64,000 bases of DNA from Sphingobacterium sp. UBA4616. Its GTDB lineage: Bacteria > Bacteroidota > Bacteroidia > Sphingobacteriales > Sphingobacteriaceae. Of this stretch, positions 45,196 through 53,661 are shown piece by piece. A program made the position numbers and the translations under genes. Every line of letters begins with the position of its first letter. The stretch's first letter is position 1. The stretch spans positions 1-64,000 of the forward strand of contig DGIS01000028.1 of assembly GCA_002386525.1 (NCBI GenBank), in the 5' to 3' direction. The notes beneath the pieces were generated by a model. That model was not told the DNA's origin. It worked only from the letters and a program-made list of their open reading frames with translations, and searched no databases.

Positions 45196-45215
45196 TAAGC
45201 CAACCTTTTTCTTTG
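45180..45215. terminator. bidirectional terminator inside the corA/tsaB stop codons
   Basis: AAAAGGTTGG (45180-45189) and CCAACCTTTT (45200-45209) form a perfect 10-bp stem. T-rich sequence follows on both strands. The stem includes the last codons of both genes. Confidence 0.75.
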
Positions 45216-45897
45216 CAGTAGTCACTACAAAATCTTTAAGATAGAATGGCTCAAAATAAGCAACATCCTCAAATAGCTTTCGTTCAAATTTTTCAAATGC
45301 CAATGGTGATAAAAAAGCCGCAGAATCTTTGAAACCACTCAAGATATTGACTCGCTCCGTTGAACTGAACAAAGTTTCGAATTTATCAGCTCCCGAACCA
45401 AACAATTGGACACGATCGTAGTCTAACAACAATCCATTGAAATATTCTATATCTATAATCTCCGCTGAGGTTGCCCTTACCAAGGCAGCATCGTGATTGT
45501 AAACAGCTGTATAGACTTCCATACGGCGTGCATCGAGCATCGGAAGATAGGCCTCACCTACTGTAACACCAAATTGACTTTTATACCCGAGAAATAAAGC
45601 CTCCAATGTATTAATAGCAATTAACGGAATATCTAAGGCATAGCAGAGCCCCTTGGCGGTAGACACTCCTATACGCAGTCCAGTATAAGAACCCGGTCCC
45701 ATACTCACCGCCACCGCGCTCAAATCCTGCATCTTTCGACCTGTTTGTTTGAGAATTTCCTCGATCAAAATAGTTAGTTTGGCTGCGTGTGCATTTGGTT
45801 CATCGAGATTGATAACGTGTAATGTTTGACCGTTTTCACTCAGGGCAACCGAACATACAGTGGTTGATGTATCTATCTGTAAAATTAAATTATTCAT
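45190..45897 (-). CDS. tsaB: tRNA threonylcarbamoyladenosine synthesis protein TsaB
   Basis: Partner of TsaD in making t6A at position 37 of ANN-reading tRNAs. It has 235 residues. ASKHA fold: LQIDTSTTVCSVALSE at the start, then VSMGPGSYTGLRIGVSTAKGLCYAL, the TsaB signature. It is last in the rpmH-rnpA-yidD-tsaB run, 14 nt after yidD. mtaB at 24152 acts later on the same modification. The ATG before MNNLILQID is used; a longer start would overlap yidD. Confidence 0.93.
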   Translation of the reverse strand: MNNLILQIDTSTTVCSVALSENGQTLHVINLDEPNAHAAKLTILIEEILKQTGRKMQDLSAVAVSMGPGSYTGLRIGVSTAKGLCYALDIPLIAINTLEALFLGYKSQFGVTVGEAYLPMLDARRMEVYTAVYNHDAALVRATSAEIIDIEYFNGLLLDYDRVQLFGSGADKFETLFSSTERVNILSGFKDSAAFLSPLAFEKFERKLFEDVAYFEPFYLKDFVVTTAKKKVGLS

Positions 45898-45911
45898 CGT
45901 CTTTATAGAAA

Positions 45912-46166
45912 TCAAGGTACAGGATCATGCCCGTGACCACCCCAGGGGTTGCAACGTGCTATTCGTTTCAAAGCCATCCAACCACCTTTAAAAGGACCGT
46001 ATTTTATAATAGCTTCCTTACCGTACTGAGAACAGGTAGGCGTATATCGACAACTGGCGCCTAAAAATGGCGAAATAAAAACTTGGTAGAAACGAATAAT
46101 AATTAAGAAAATAAAACTAAACAGAGGGCTAATCCCCTTTTTCCAAATAAGCTTCAGCACATTCAT
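45912..46166 (-). CDS. yidD: membrane protein insertion efficiency factor YidD
   Basis: Small inner-membrane-associated protein of 84 residues that helps YidC-dependent insertion. The signature [20 protein letters not shown], with the CRYxPTCSxY core, is intact, as is the end [17 protein letters not shown]. An amphipathic or membrane N-terminus (about 10-32) precedes it. Its start lies 38 nt inside rnpA, the classic rnpA-yidD overlap. Confidence 0.96.
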   Translation of the reverse strand: MNVLKLIWKKGISPLFSFIFLIIIRFYQVFISPFLGASCRYTPTCSQYGKEAIIKYGPFKGGWMALKRIARCNPWGGHGHDPVP

Positions 46167-46545
46167 CCTGCAATTTTTTCAGCATTTTATTCATTGCGAC
46201 ACGAAACACATCATATGCTAAGATCTGCTTGCCCACATATTGAATAGCTAAATACAAAGTTACATTATGTTTCAACAAAAATGGAATCAAATCATTCGAT
46301 TTTTGCAAACGGTAACTTTCACGCATCATCCGCTTAATTGAATTGCGGTCAACTGCTCTTTTAAACCTACGTTTGGATACAGAAATTATAGACTGACAAG
46401 AAGGGGCATGGTCAGCTATATTGTTTTTATCAAAAATAAAAACAACTCTAAAGGGATACAAAACAAAAGAAGAACCGCTTTTAAAAAGCGTATCAATACG
46501 CCTTTTCGCACATAACCGTTCTTCTTTTGTAAATGTATTTTTCAT
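46129..46545 (-). CDS. rnpA: ribonuclease P protein component
   Basis: Protein subunit of RNase P, which removes 5' leaders of pre-tRNAs. It has 138 residues. The start [20 protein letters not shown] and the RNR motif [23 protein letters not shown] are diagnostic. It is in the conserved order rpmH-rnpA-yidD, 61 nt after rpmH. The RNA subunit gene (rnpB) is not in this window. Confidence 0.95.
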   Translation of the reverse strand: MKNTFTKEERLCAKRRIDTLFKSGSSFVLYPFRVVFIFDKNNIADHAPSCQSIISVSKRRFKRAVDRNSIKRMMRESYRLQKSNDLIPFLLKHNVTLYLAIQYVGKQILAYDVFRVAMNKMLKKLQDECAEAYLEKGD

Positions 46546-46606
46546 ACGATGACTTAATCTTATTTAGAAAAAGCTCTTATAAGTAGCCACCGATCTTGGT
46601 CAAAGA

Positions 46607-46765
46607 TTAACCTTTGTGACGGTATTCGTCAGACACTGTAAGACGTTTTCTACCTTTGGCTCTACGTGAAGCTAATACTCTTCTACCGTTTGCAGAGCTC
46701 ATACGCTCTCTAAAACCGTGTTTGTTTCTTCTTTTTCTTTGCGATGGCTGAAATGTTCTTTTCAT
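46607..46765 (-). CDS. rpmH: 50S ribosomal protein L34
   Basis: A 52-residue basic ribosomal protein. It reads [18 protein letters not shown], then [20 protein letters not shown] and a tail [12 protein letters not shown]. The first 44 residues match L34 closely. The gene has a near-consensus promoter 60 nt upstream and leads the rnpA-yidD-tsaB operon. dnaA, which is often adjacent in other phyla, is not present. Confidence 0.97.
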   Translation of the reverse strand: MKRTFQPSQRKRRNKHGFRERMSSANGRRVLASRRAKGRKRLTVSDEYRHKG

Positions 46766-46824
46766 GACGCTATTATGCTAATTTGTTCTTACTTCAATTA
46801 ATACAAAACTCCCCAAGAGGAATG

Positions 46825-46856
46825 CAAAAGTAAAGTTTATTTTAGACAAAAACAAA
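46825..46856 (-). promoter_or_regulatory. rpmH operon promoter
   Basis: TTTG (46856-46853), a 20-nt spacer and TACTTTTG (46832-46825). The leader would be about 55 nt. Confidence 0.7.
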
Positions 46857-46995
46857 CAATATTCAGAACATTTAAAGTTAATATGCAGTAAGCAGGCTAA
46901 TCTATTCAGCTACAGCTAAAAAAAACAACTTTCAATGTTTCACAAAATAAAAAAACACCACGGTCCGAATGCGCTGCTTTTTAGAATACCTGACA

Positions 46996-47403
46996 CTATT
47001 TATTTTTTAGAATATCTCTGATCTCTGTCAGCAGTGTTTCTTCCTTAGTTGGCGCCGCTGGTGCCGCAGGCTTTGCTTCTTCCTTACGTTTTAACGAATT
47101 TAAAGCCTTAATAACACAAAAAATACAGAATGCTACAATTAAAAATTGAATAACTACGTTGATAAAATTTCCGTAATTAATAGATACCTCTGCTTGTTTT
47201 GTAGCCTCATCAGCGGCCTTCAAAATCAATTTTTTAGATGAAAAATCAACACCACCTGTTAAATACCCTATCGGTGGCATGATGATATCGTCGACCAATG
47301 AGGTAACGATCTTACCAAAAGCTCCACCTATAATAACACCGACAGCCAAATCGACTACACTGCCGCGCATTGCAAACTCTTTAAACTCTTTTAGAAATCC
47401 CAT
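46996..47403 (-). CDS. mscL: large-conductance mechanosensitive channel
   Basis: Pentameric safety valve opened by membrane tension in osmotic downshock. It has 135 residues. [33 protein letters not shown] is followed by the first pore helix signature, and the second helix is [44 protein letters not shown] tail forms the cytoplasmic bundle. The ATG before MGFLKEF is used; a longer frame extends upstream of a -7 element. Confidence 0.95.
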   Translation of the reverse strand: MGFLKEFKEFAMRGSVVDLAVGVIIGGAFGKIVTSLVDDIIMPPIGYLTGGVDFSSKKLILKAADEATKQAEVSINYGNFINVVIQFLIVAFCIFCVIKALNSLKRKEEAKPAAPAAPTKEETLLTEIRDILKNK

Positions 47404-47432
47404 ATTTAAATTTTTTAGTGTATAAATATTAA

Positions 47433-47440
47433 CAAAGCTA
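47433..47440 (-). promoter_or_regulatory. -7 element of mscL
   Basis: TAGCTTTG on the minus strand, 29 nt before the ATG; no clear -33 element. Confidence 0.35.
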
Positions 47441-47583
47441 GTAATTGCCACATAAATCTAATTAAAATATGCTAATTTTTTATCGTTAAACTAATATGAC
47501 CCGTATTAATTGGAGTTTAATATCCATTTTTCATAAAAATGCGCTCAACTTGCAGCTACCTAATTTTTATTAACTTAATTTCT

Positions 47584-47591
47584 TATATTTG
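47584..47591 (+). promoter_or_regulatory. -7 element of the response-regulator gene
   Basis: TATATTTG; the leader would be about 85 nt. The -33 TTG is not at normal spacing. Confidence 0.4.
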
Positions 47592-47682
47592 CACGTTAAC
47601 TAGTAAAATATCAAGATATATTGTATATTGTTAGTACTTTATTTCATACGGTAATTAAAGCCCAGCATCAGATAGCAAATCT

Positions 47683-48324
47683 ATGAAAAAGATTCTTATA
47701 GCAGACGACCACGGCATTGTACGGTTAGGAGCCTCCGTTATTATTAAAGAAACTCTTCAGAAAGCAGAAATATTCCAAGCCGAAACCTTTGACGAGGTTC
47801 TCGACAAGATAAAGGTAGAAGATTTCGACCTACTATTGCTGGATATTAATATGCCTGGAGGAAATAATATACGCGTTGTTGAGGAAATCCTTCAAATTCG
47901 TCCAAGCATCAAGATTTTAATTTTTTCGTCTTATGACGAATCGCTATATGCCTTACGCTATATCGAAGCTGGGGCAGTAGGCTATCTCAATAAAACAACA
48001 GCAATGGCTGAACTTTCTAATGCTATTTTGGCTATTCAGGATAGAGGAAAGTATATGTCGAGCAACGTACAGGATTTATATATTCAGAAACTGACACAAA
48101 GTAAATCTGAACTGACGAAATTAAACCCTTTGGCACGTTTGTCAAATAGAGAAGTAGATGTCGCTAAGCAATTGATCAAAGGGCTTGGTATCATTGAAGT
48201 ATCTGGTTTATTGGAGTTAAGTCCATCAACCGTAAGCACTTATAAAAGCAGAATATTCGAAAAACTCAATGTCTCCAATATCCCAGAATTGATCGAACTT
48301 TTTAGAATACACTCCAACAATTAG
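47683..48324 (+). CDS. NarL/FixJ-type response regulator
   Basis: Two-domain transcription regulator of 213 residues. The receiver (about 1-120) has the acidic pair in ADDHGIVRLG, the phosphorylation site Asp54 (LLLDINMPG) and the Ser/Thr switch in IFSSYDE. The C-terminal LuxR helix-turn-helix shows LSNREVDVAKQLIKGLGIIEV and LSPSTVSTYKSRIFEKLNV. No histidine kinase is adjacent, so the input is unknown. Its terminator stem begins within the last codons. Confidence 0.92.
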   Translation: MKKILIADDHGIVRLGASVIIKETLQKAEIFQAETFDEVLDKIKVEDFDLLLLDINMPGGNNIRVVEEILQIRPSIKILIFSSYDESLYALRYIEAGAVGYLNKTTAMAELSNAILAIQDRGKYMSSNVQDLYIQKLTQSKSELTKLNPLARLSNREVDVAKQLIKGLGIIEVSGLLELSPSTVSTYKSRIFEKLNVSNIPELIELFRIHSNN

Positions 48325-48346
48325 TGATGTTGTTGGAGTGCTTTTT
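48311..48346 (+). terminator. terminator of the response-regulator gene
   Basis: ACTCCAACAA (48311-48320) pairs with TTGTTGGAGT (48330-48339), followed by GCTTTTTT. The left arm is coding sequence. Confidence 0.85.
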
Positions 48347-48353
48347 TAGTATA

Positions 48354-49496
48354 TTAGCTCAATTTGCCCATCGTAACAACCGGAATATCTTTTACATTCA
48401 AATCTTTTAAAGGCTCACATTTCTTATAAGAATACCCCACTTCTGCTTCTAAATCCCACAACATCGGTGCTAAGAAATTGAGGCAGGTAGTGAATCCTTG
48501 AACCGTAGCTGAGAAATCACCCGTATCTTTCGAATTCTTAGCTTCATTTTCTATCTCAAACGGACCACTGAAACCACGTTCTTGCAATAGGTCGACAAAT
48601 CCTCGCCAATCCATACTGTCAGAACCGCCAAAGCCAGGTAACATCGCTTCGTAGTGATGTCTATCCCAGTCATGCCCTGGAATACTTACATTGGCTTTTT
48701 TAGCCAATTCCATATCGACATGTTGCATTGGATACATACCGCCCCAATCAATACGTGCGGCTGTCTGTAAATTACGTGTGGTCTTCACATGGATACGCTG
48801 CAGACGCCCAATATCCGTATTACGGATTACCTCAATTGGATTTGTATTTTGCCAGACATCATGTGAAGGATCATAGATCTCGCCATGAGCCTTACTTGGT
48901 ATCATCGCATACATTAATTTTCGTGCGGCCAACACAGCTGGCAGATTATTGTAGGTTGAGCTATAACGTGACGATCGCCATCCCTCCATGGGGCAATTCT
49001 CGTAAAGAATGGTTACGCCTAAACTCTCTGCATAGTCAACAATGGGAGCAAATACACGCTTGTATTCTTCAAGATTCTTTTGAAATCCATCAATTTGATT
49101 ACCCAATTCATGATTGTAGCCCACAAATGTTCCCACTTTGATATTATTTTCGTCGCCGCCAAGCAGATGGGCAATACGAATTAATTTTAATAAATGATTT
49201 TGATTTTTCACCCGCTGCTCAGGATCCCCACCAATCATATTTTCAAAAGCACCAAGCGAAAGCTTTAAGTCAGCTTGATTGAACAGATCAATAACTTCCC
49301 TCGCTTTTGCGGGAGTAAAATCGTCATAATCCAAGTGGGTCGCTGTATGGTCTTCACGGGTACCATCTTTTCTAAAGACACAAAGGTCTATACCACCGGC
49401 TCCAATTCTCTTGGTTGTCTGAATCAACTCCGGTAAGGATAATTTATCAAATGCAGAACTCATCACCCATACAGGGTTATTTAATTTTGTCGTCAT
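48354..49496 (-). CDS. xylose-isomerase-like TIM-barrel protein
   Basis: Predicted sugar-phosphate isomerase/epimerase of 380 residues (AP endonuclease 2 superfamily). Metal-ligand candidates are Glu in LYENCPMEGWR, Asp/His in EIYDPSHDVWQ, His in RIHVKTT and Glu in GPFEIENEAKN. The N-terminus MTTKLNNPVWVMSSAFDKLSL has no signal peptide, so it is cytoplasmic. Substrate unknown. It is a single gene between the response regulator and ftsZ. Confidence 0.85.
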   Translation of the reverse strand: MTTKLNNPVWVMSSAFDKLSLPELIQTTKRIGAGGIDLCVFRKDGTREDHTATHLDYDDFTPAKAREVIDLFNQADLKLSLGAFENMIGGDPEQRVKNQNHLLKLIRIAHLLGGDENNIKVGTFVGYNHELGNQIDGFQKNLEEYKRVFAPIVDYAESLGVTILYENCPMEGWRSSRYSSTYNNLPAVLAARKLMYAMIPSKAHGEIYDPSHDVWQNTNPIEVIRNTDIGRLQRIHVKTTRNLQTAARIDWGGMYPMQHVDMELAKKANVSIPGHDWDRHHYEAMLPGFGGSDSMDWRGFVDLLQERGFSGPFEIENEAKNSKDTGDFSATVQGFTTCLNFLAPMLWDLEAEVGYSYKKCEPLKDLNVKDIPVVTMGKLS

Positions 49497-49535
49497 AGCT
49501 TATATAGTTGTCTTTCGATATTTAAAGATACTAAA

Positions 49536-49559
49536 AAAGCCGTCTTTGTGGACGGCTTT
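49536..49559 (-). terminator. terminator of the dcw cluster after ftsZ
   Basis: AAAGCCGTC and GACGGCTTT, 9-bp stem with a T run on the minus strand, 23 nt past the ftsZ stop. Confidence 0.85.
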
Positions 49560-49581
49560 CTATTATTTAATAGCGAATCAA

Positions 49582-51282
49582 TTAATCTACATTATCATGC
49601 AGAAAAGAATTATTCGGTCGAATTTCAGTATTTCCATCTTCAAAAGAAAGTGTGAAACGAGACACCTGAGACTGTGAAGAATGTGGTGTGTCCTCCAGTG
49701 ACATTTGCTTTCTTTTATAAGCCGGCTCATTTTCTAACTCATGAAGACCGTTAGAAGATTTTAGCTTCATACTTAACTCCTTTAAACGTAGAATTCGTTC
49801 TTTAGTGCGCACCAATTGATCTTCAAATGAAACCTGCTCTTCTTCAACCTGAGGAACTTCAACCTGTTCATTTGTCGTACTTGATGAAAATGTCGGCTTC
49901 TCCTCATACGCTGACGCTGAAGGGGTAGTATAGGAATCAAAAACTGTTGGCATCTGGAATTGAAAAACAGATGGTGAAGTTTTCAATTGAAAATCCGTAT
50001 CTCCAAATGATGTCTCTTCTTCATAATCATTATCAAATCCTAAGTCATGACGTATAACCTGTGGTTCTTCAACAGCAACATGCTGTTGTTGTGCGGCATT
50101 TCTTGGCGAAGTAAACAAGTCGGATTGCAAATTATTCGGAGTTGTAGTACTTGAAGAAGGCGCCGATGTATCCACACGTTGAACTGGAGTTACAAAGCTA
50201 TTCGTAGCTGGAACTTCTCTAGGCGCTACCTGAGAAACAGGCTTGATAAAAGAATTTGAAGGCTCAGATGTTAAAGGCAGAGAAACTTTTGTATTTTCAC
50301 GTTCTTTATCACGTTCCTCTGATGTCTGAAAACCTGTTGCAATAATTGTTACTGACAACTCATCCTCAAAATTTTCATCAATACAGTTACCCCAGATCAA
50401 ATCAGCTGACAAGCCAGCTTTTTCCTGAATATAATCCGTAATGATTGCAACCTCATCCATCGTTACCTCTTTGGTCCCAGAAGTAATATTCAACAAAATA
50501 TAGCGAGCTCCCTCAATTTCATTATCTTTCAATAGCGGTGACGCCAAAGCACCCTCAACGGCGCGCAATGCACGGTCTTCACCTTCAGCAACAGCATTTC
50601 CCATGATGGCAACGCCACTATCATTCATTACTGTGCGTACATCTTTAAAATCCACGTTTACATAACCAGGGATTGTGATAATTTCGGCTATACCTTTTGC
50701 AGCTGTTGTTAAGATATCATCGGCTTTCGCGAAAGCCGCAGTCATTGTTAAATTACCAAAAATTTCGCGAAGGCGATCATTCGAGATGACAAGATAAGAA
50801 TCGACATACTTACGTAACTCAGACAACCCTTCTTCAGCTTGTGAACGACGACGTTTACCTTCAAAAGTAAATGGCGTAGTGACGATAGCAACAGTTAAAA
50901 TACCCAACTCTTTAGCTGCTTTGGCCAACACAGGACTAGCACCTGTACCGGTACCACCACCCATACCAGCTGTAATAAATAGCATCTTTGTATTGGTGCC
51001 AAGCATACGCTTGATATCCTCAATACTTTCGATCGCCGAATTTTCTCCGACATCAGGATCTGCCCCAGCTCCCATACCTTCGGTTAGACTTATCCCCAAT
51101 TGAACTTTATTTGGAATCGGGCTCAATTCTAATGCTTGTGCATCAGTATTACACACGATAAAATCCACACCACTAATTCCTTGTTTATACATGTGGTTTA
51201 CGGCATTGCCGCCACCGCCACCAACCCCAATAACCTTGATTATTGAAGATTGTTCTTTTAACATTTCAAACTGTATTGACAT
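49582..51282 (-). CDS. ftsZ: cell division protein FtsZ
   Basis: Tubulin-like GTPase that forms the division ring. It has 566 residues against 383 in E. coli. The GTPase core (about 1-325) has VIGVGGGGGNAVNHM, GMGGGTGTGASPV and the T7-loop region NVDFKDVRTVM. About 170 residues of low-complexity Ser/Thr/Glu-rich linker follow. The C-terminus ends in PAYKRKQM and a final peptide RPNNSFLHDNVD, probably the partner-binding tail. It follows ftsA after 140 nt of structured spacer with DnaA-box-like repeats and is the last dcw gene here. Confidence 0.97.
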   Translation of the reverse strand: MSIQFEMLKEQSSIIKVIGVGGGGGNAVNHMYKQGISGVDFIVCNTDAQALELSPIPNKVQLGISLTEGMGAGADPDVGENSAIESIEDIKRMLGTNTKMLFITAGMGGGTGTGASPVLAKAAKELGILTVAIVTTPFTFEGKRRRSQAEEGLSELRKYVDSYLVISNDRLREIFGNLTMTAAFAKADDILTTAAKGIAEIITIPGYVNVDFKDVRTVMNDSGVAIMGNAVAEGEDRALRAVEGALASPLLKDNEIEGARYILLNITSGTKEVTMDEVAIITDYIQEKAGLSADLIWGNCIDENFEDELSVTIIATGFQTSEERDKERENTKVSLPLTSEPSNSFIKPVSQVAPREVPATNSFVTPVQRVDTSAPSSSTTTPNNLQSDLFTSPRNAAQQQHVAVEEPQVIRHDLGFDNDYEEETSFGDTDFQLKTSPSVFQFQMPTVFDSYTTPSASAYEEKPTFSSSTTNEQVEVPQVEEEQVSFEDQLVRTKERILRLKELSMKLKSSNGLHELENEPAYKRKQMSLEDTPHSSQSQVSRFTLSFEDGNTEIRPNNSFLHDNVD

Positions 51283-51371
51283 AACTTATCCCTATTTAAC
51301 TTACAATGAAGATGATATCAAAATGAACCAAACCCACTATATGTAATGTAATAATAATATAATTTCAACAA

Positions 51372-51424
51372 AAGTTTTCCACATCTGTTAAATTGTGGAA
51401 AACTTCGCCTATTGTGGAAAACTT
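51372..51424. repeat. three copies of a 12-mer with TTTTCCACA between ftsA and ftsZ
   Basis: AAGTTTTCCACA at 51372-51383 and its reverse complement TGTGGAAAACTT at 51394-51405 and 51413-51424. Copies step by exactly 19 or 22/19 bp depending on the reference base: the 9-mer starts are at 51375, 51394 and 51413. The 9-mer fits the relaxed E. coli DnaA-box consensus TTWTNCACA. The last copy touches the ftsA stop codon. Confidence 0.65.
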
Positions 51425-52799
51425 ACTTTTTGTCTAAAAAAGTTGCATCATCGATTTCGTTACCATCTTTGATAAAACGTTTAAACCATGATAGCAATCC
51501 TTGCTCTTTTTGTTGTTGTTCTGAAACCTCTTTTGTCGTCATAGTAGCTGTCTGCACTTTTTTCGATGGGGCGTGCATTTCTCTACGGCTGTCTTCTTCA
51601 TCCTCATGGGATTGGATTCCTTTAATTAACAAACCGATACTTGTCGCATATAGCGGGCTTTTCAATTCTTCAAATAGCGGTTTCGGTAAAACCTCATTCT
51701 TAGAAAGATATTCATTCGGAAATCCGATACGACAATCTATTCCGGTAATATATTCAACAAGTTGTACTAAATGCTTTAATTGAGCACCACCACCGGTGAT
51801 AACAATACCACCAATCAGTTTATTCTCGTATCCGGAAGATTTGATTTCATAGTATACATGTTCAATAATTTCCTCCATTCTAGCCTGAATAATATAAGCC
51901 AAATTTTTAACCGAAATCTCTTTGGGTTCACGGCCTTTTAATCCTGGCACACAGATCACTTCGTTTTCTTTGTTTTCATCAGCCAAAGCCGATCCGAAAC
52001 GAGTTTTCAATAATTCAGCCTGCGAGCGCAAAACAGAACATCCCTGACGAATATCTTCCGTCACAATATTACCGCCTAAAGGAATTACAGCAGTATGACG
52101 AATAATCCCCTCATGGAAGATGGCAACATCTGTGGTTCCACCACCGATATCTACTAATACAACACCAGCATTTTTTTCGTCTTCATCCAATACAGCTTCA
52201 GAAGACGCTAGAGGCTCGAGAATCAATTCTGCAACTTCCAGATTGGAATTATCAATACATTTTTTGATGTTTTTAATATCAGTTACCCGACCCGATATAA
52301 TATGGAAATTCGCTTCAATACGACGACCAGCCATGCCAATTGGTTCGCGAATACCGGGTTCGTTATCTACCGTAAACTCTTGAGGTAGAACATGTATAAT
52401 TTCTTCTCCTGGAGGCAGTACCAGTTTATACATATCCGAAATCAATCGTTCAATATCGCGTCGAACGATTTCATCATCACCATCAGTTTTGGTAAATATT
52501 CCACGGTGTTGAATACTTTTGATGTGTTGGCCAGCAATTCCCACATTCACTACTTTAATATCCACATTAGACTGTGCTTCGGCTATCTCGACAGCCTCTA
52601 AAATACTTCCCACAGTTTTCTGGATATTAGCCACCACTCCACGGCTTACACCAGCAGAATCAGCTTTCCCCACACCTAATAATTCAATTTTGTTTCCTGA
52701 GCTACGTCTCCCAACCGTAACACAAATTTTGGTAGTACCAATATCGAGTCCCACGATAATTGGGTTTTCTCTTTCAATTTCTGCTGCCTTTGAGTTCAT
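51423..52799 (-). CDS. ftsA: cell division protein FtsA
   Basis: Actin-like membrane tether for FtsZ, 458 residues. The ATP site shows VGLDIGTTKICVTVGRR at 15-31, the SHS2 domain insert is near 85-165, and the second phosphate loop is VLVDIGGGTTDVAIF. The end GLLSWFKRFIKDG is the amphipathic membrane helix; about 20 residues follow it. It lies 25 nt after ftsQ. The ATG before MNSKAAEIER is supported by the core position. Confidence 0.95.
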   Translation of the reverse strand: MNSKAAEIERENPIIVGLDIGTTKICVTVGRRSSGNKIELLGVGKADSAGVSRGVVANIQKTVGSILEAVEIAEAQSNVDIKVVNVGIAGQHIKSIQHRGIFTKTDGDDEIVRRDIERLISDMYKLVLPPGEEIIHVLPQEFTVDNEPGIREPIGMAGRRIEANFHIISGRVTDIKNIKKCIDNSNLEVAELILEPLASSEAVLDEDEKNAGVVLVDIGGGTTDVAIFHEGIIRHTAVIPLGGNIVTEDIRQGCSVLRSQAELLKTRFGSALADENKENEVICVPGLKGREPKEISVKNLAYIIQARMEEIIEHVYYEIKSSGYENKLIGGIVITGGGAQLKHLVQLVEYITGIDCRIGFPNEYLSKNEVLPKPLFEELKSPLYATSIGLLIKGIQSHEDEEDSRREMHAPSKKVQTATMTTKEVSEQQQKEQGLLSWFKRFIKDGNEIDDATFLDKK

Positions 52800-52824
52800 A
52801 ATTTCCTGTATTGTTGCTGTATTA

Positions 52825-53661
52825 CTATAATGTATTATTTGCTATTTTTTTTGTTTGATCATCCGAAAAACTCCAGTTCCCACGCTTTTCACAGATAATC
52901 TGACCGCTATATTTTACGTTGACAACACCATAAGCGTTTATACCCACCTTTGGCATGATCTGCGTATAAAAGGTCTTTAATAATTCAAATTTTTGTGCTA
53001 AAGAATCTGCCGATCCAACAATCAACTGTTGCGTCCCTATGCGTGGTACAAGTTCAATATCCTTATCTCCATTAACATATATCTGCACCACTTGATTAGT
53101 CCATAACTCATCGTTTTTTATAAATTCAACAACCTTCACCAAATCCTTAACCAATGGGGTTGAGATGGTATCAAGTGCTTCATTATATCCTTCAGCGATG
53201 TTGCCGGTAGCAACCATAATGTGTGGGATATATTTCAACGTTGTCGGTATCTTTAAACCATTAGGATCGACATAAAACTCTTTTCCATTTTTATTGATAA
53301 CCCGCATCACAGCCTCGCGCTGACTAATATTAATTCTAATCGTACCATCCATATCAGCATGTATACTGGCATTGGAAACATAAGGTAGTTTACGCAAGGT
53401 TTTTTCAACCTTCTGAAAAGGGATTCCATTTACTTTCTTTCCAACAAAACTACCGTAGTTCTGTTCGATCAATTTGGAGATATCTGCCTGATCTATAAAC
53501 GCCTCGGTTCCTTCAATAACAATTTTTATATCTTTGCAAAGCTGTTGTTCATCACGTTTACCCACAATATTCATAATCACGACGACGACTATTACACCGA
53601 TAAAAAAAAGCGTAAAGTACAGTACACGATTCCATTGTATGTCACGTAATCTTTTAAGCAT
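52825..53661 (-). CDS. ftsQ: cell division protein FtsQ
   Basis: Bitopic divisome protein linking early and late components. It has 278 residues: a short cytoplasmic end, one membrane helix (about 13-35, VLYFTLFFIGVIVVVVIM), then a POTRA-like domain (IKIVIEGTEAFIDQADISKLI) and a beta domain (ASIHADMDGTIRINISQREAV). The chosen ATG overlaps the murC end by eight bases; the longer frame would lie deep inside murC. Confidence 0.9.
   Translation of the reverse strand: MLKRLRDIQWNRVLYFTLFFIGVIVVVVIMNIVGKRDEQQLCKDIKIVIEGTEAFIDQADISKLIEQNYGSFVGKKVNGIPFQKVEKTLRKLPYVSNASIHADMDGTIRINISQREAVMRVINKNGKEFYVDPNGLKIPTTLKYIPHIMVATGNIAEGYNEALDTISTPLVKDLVKVVEFIKNDELWTNQVVQIYVNGDKDIELVPRIGTQQLIVGSADSLAQKFELLKTFYTQIMPKVGINAYGVVNVKYSGQIICEKRGNWSFSDDQTKKIANNTL

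Noticed and set aside
46766..46995. Possible oriC beside rpmH-rnpA
   Set aside because: No dnaA gene and no TTATCCACA-type boxes are present, only AT-rich sequence.
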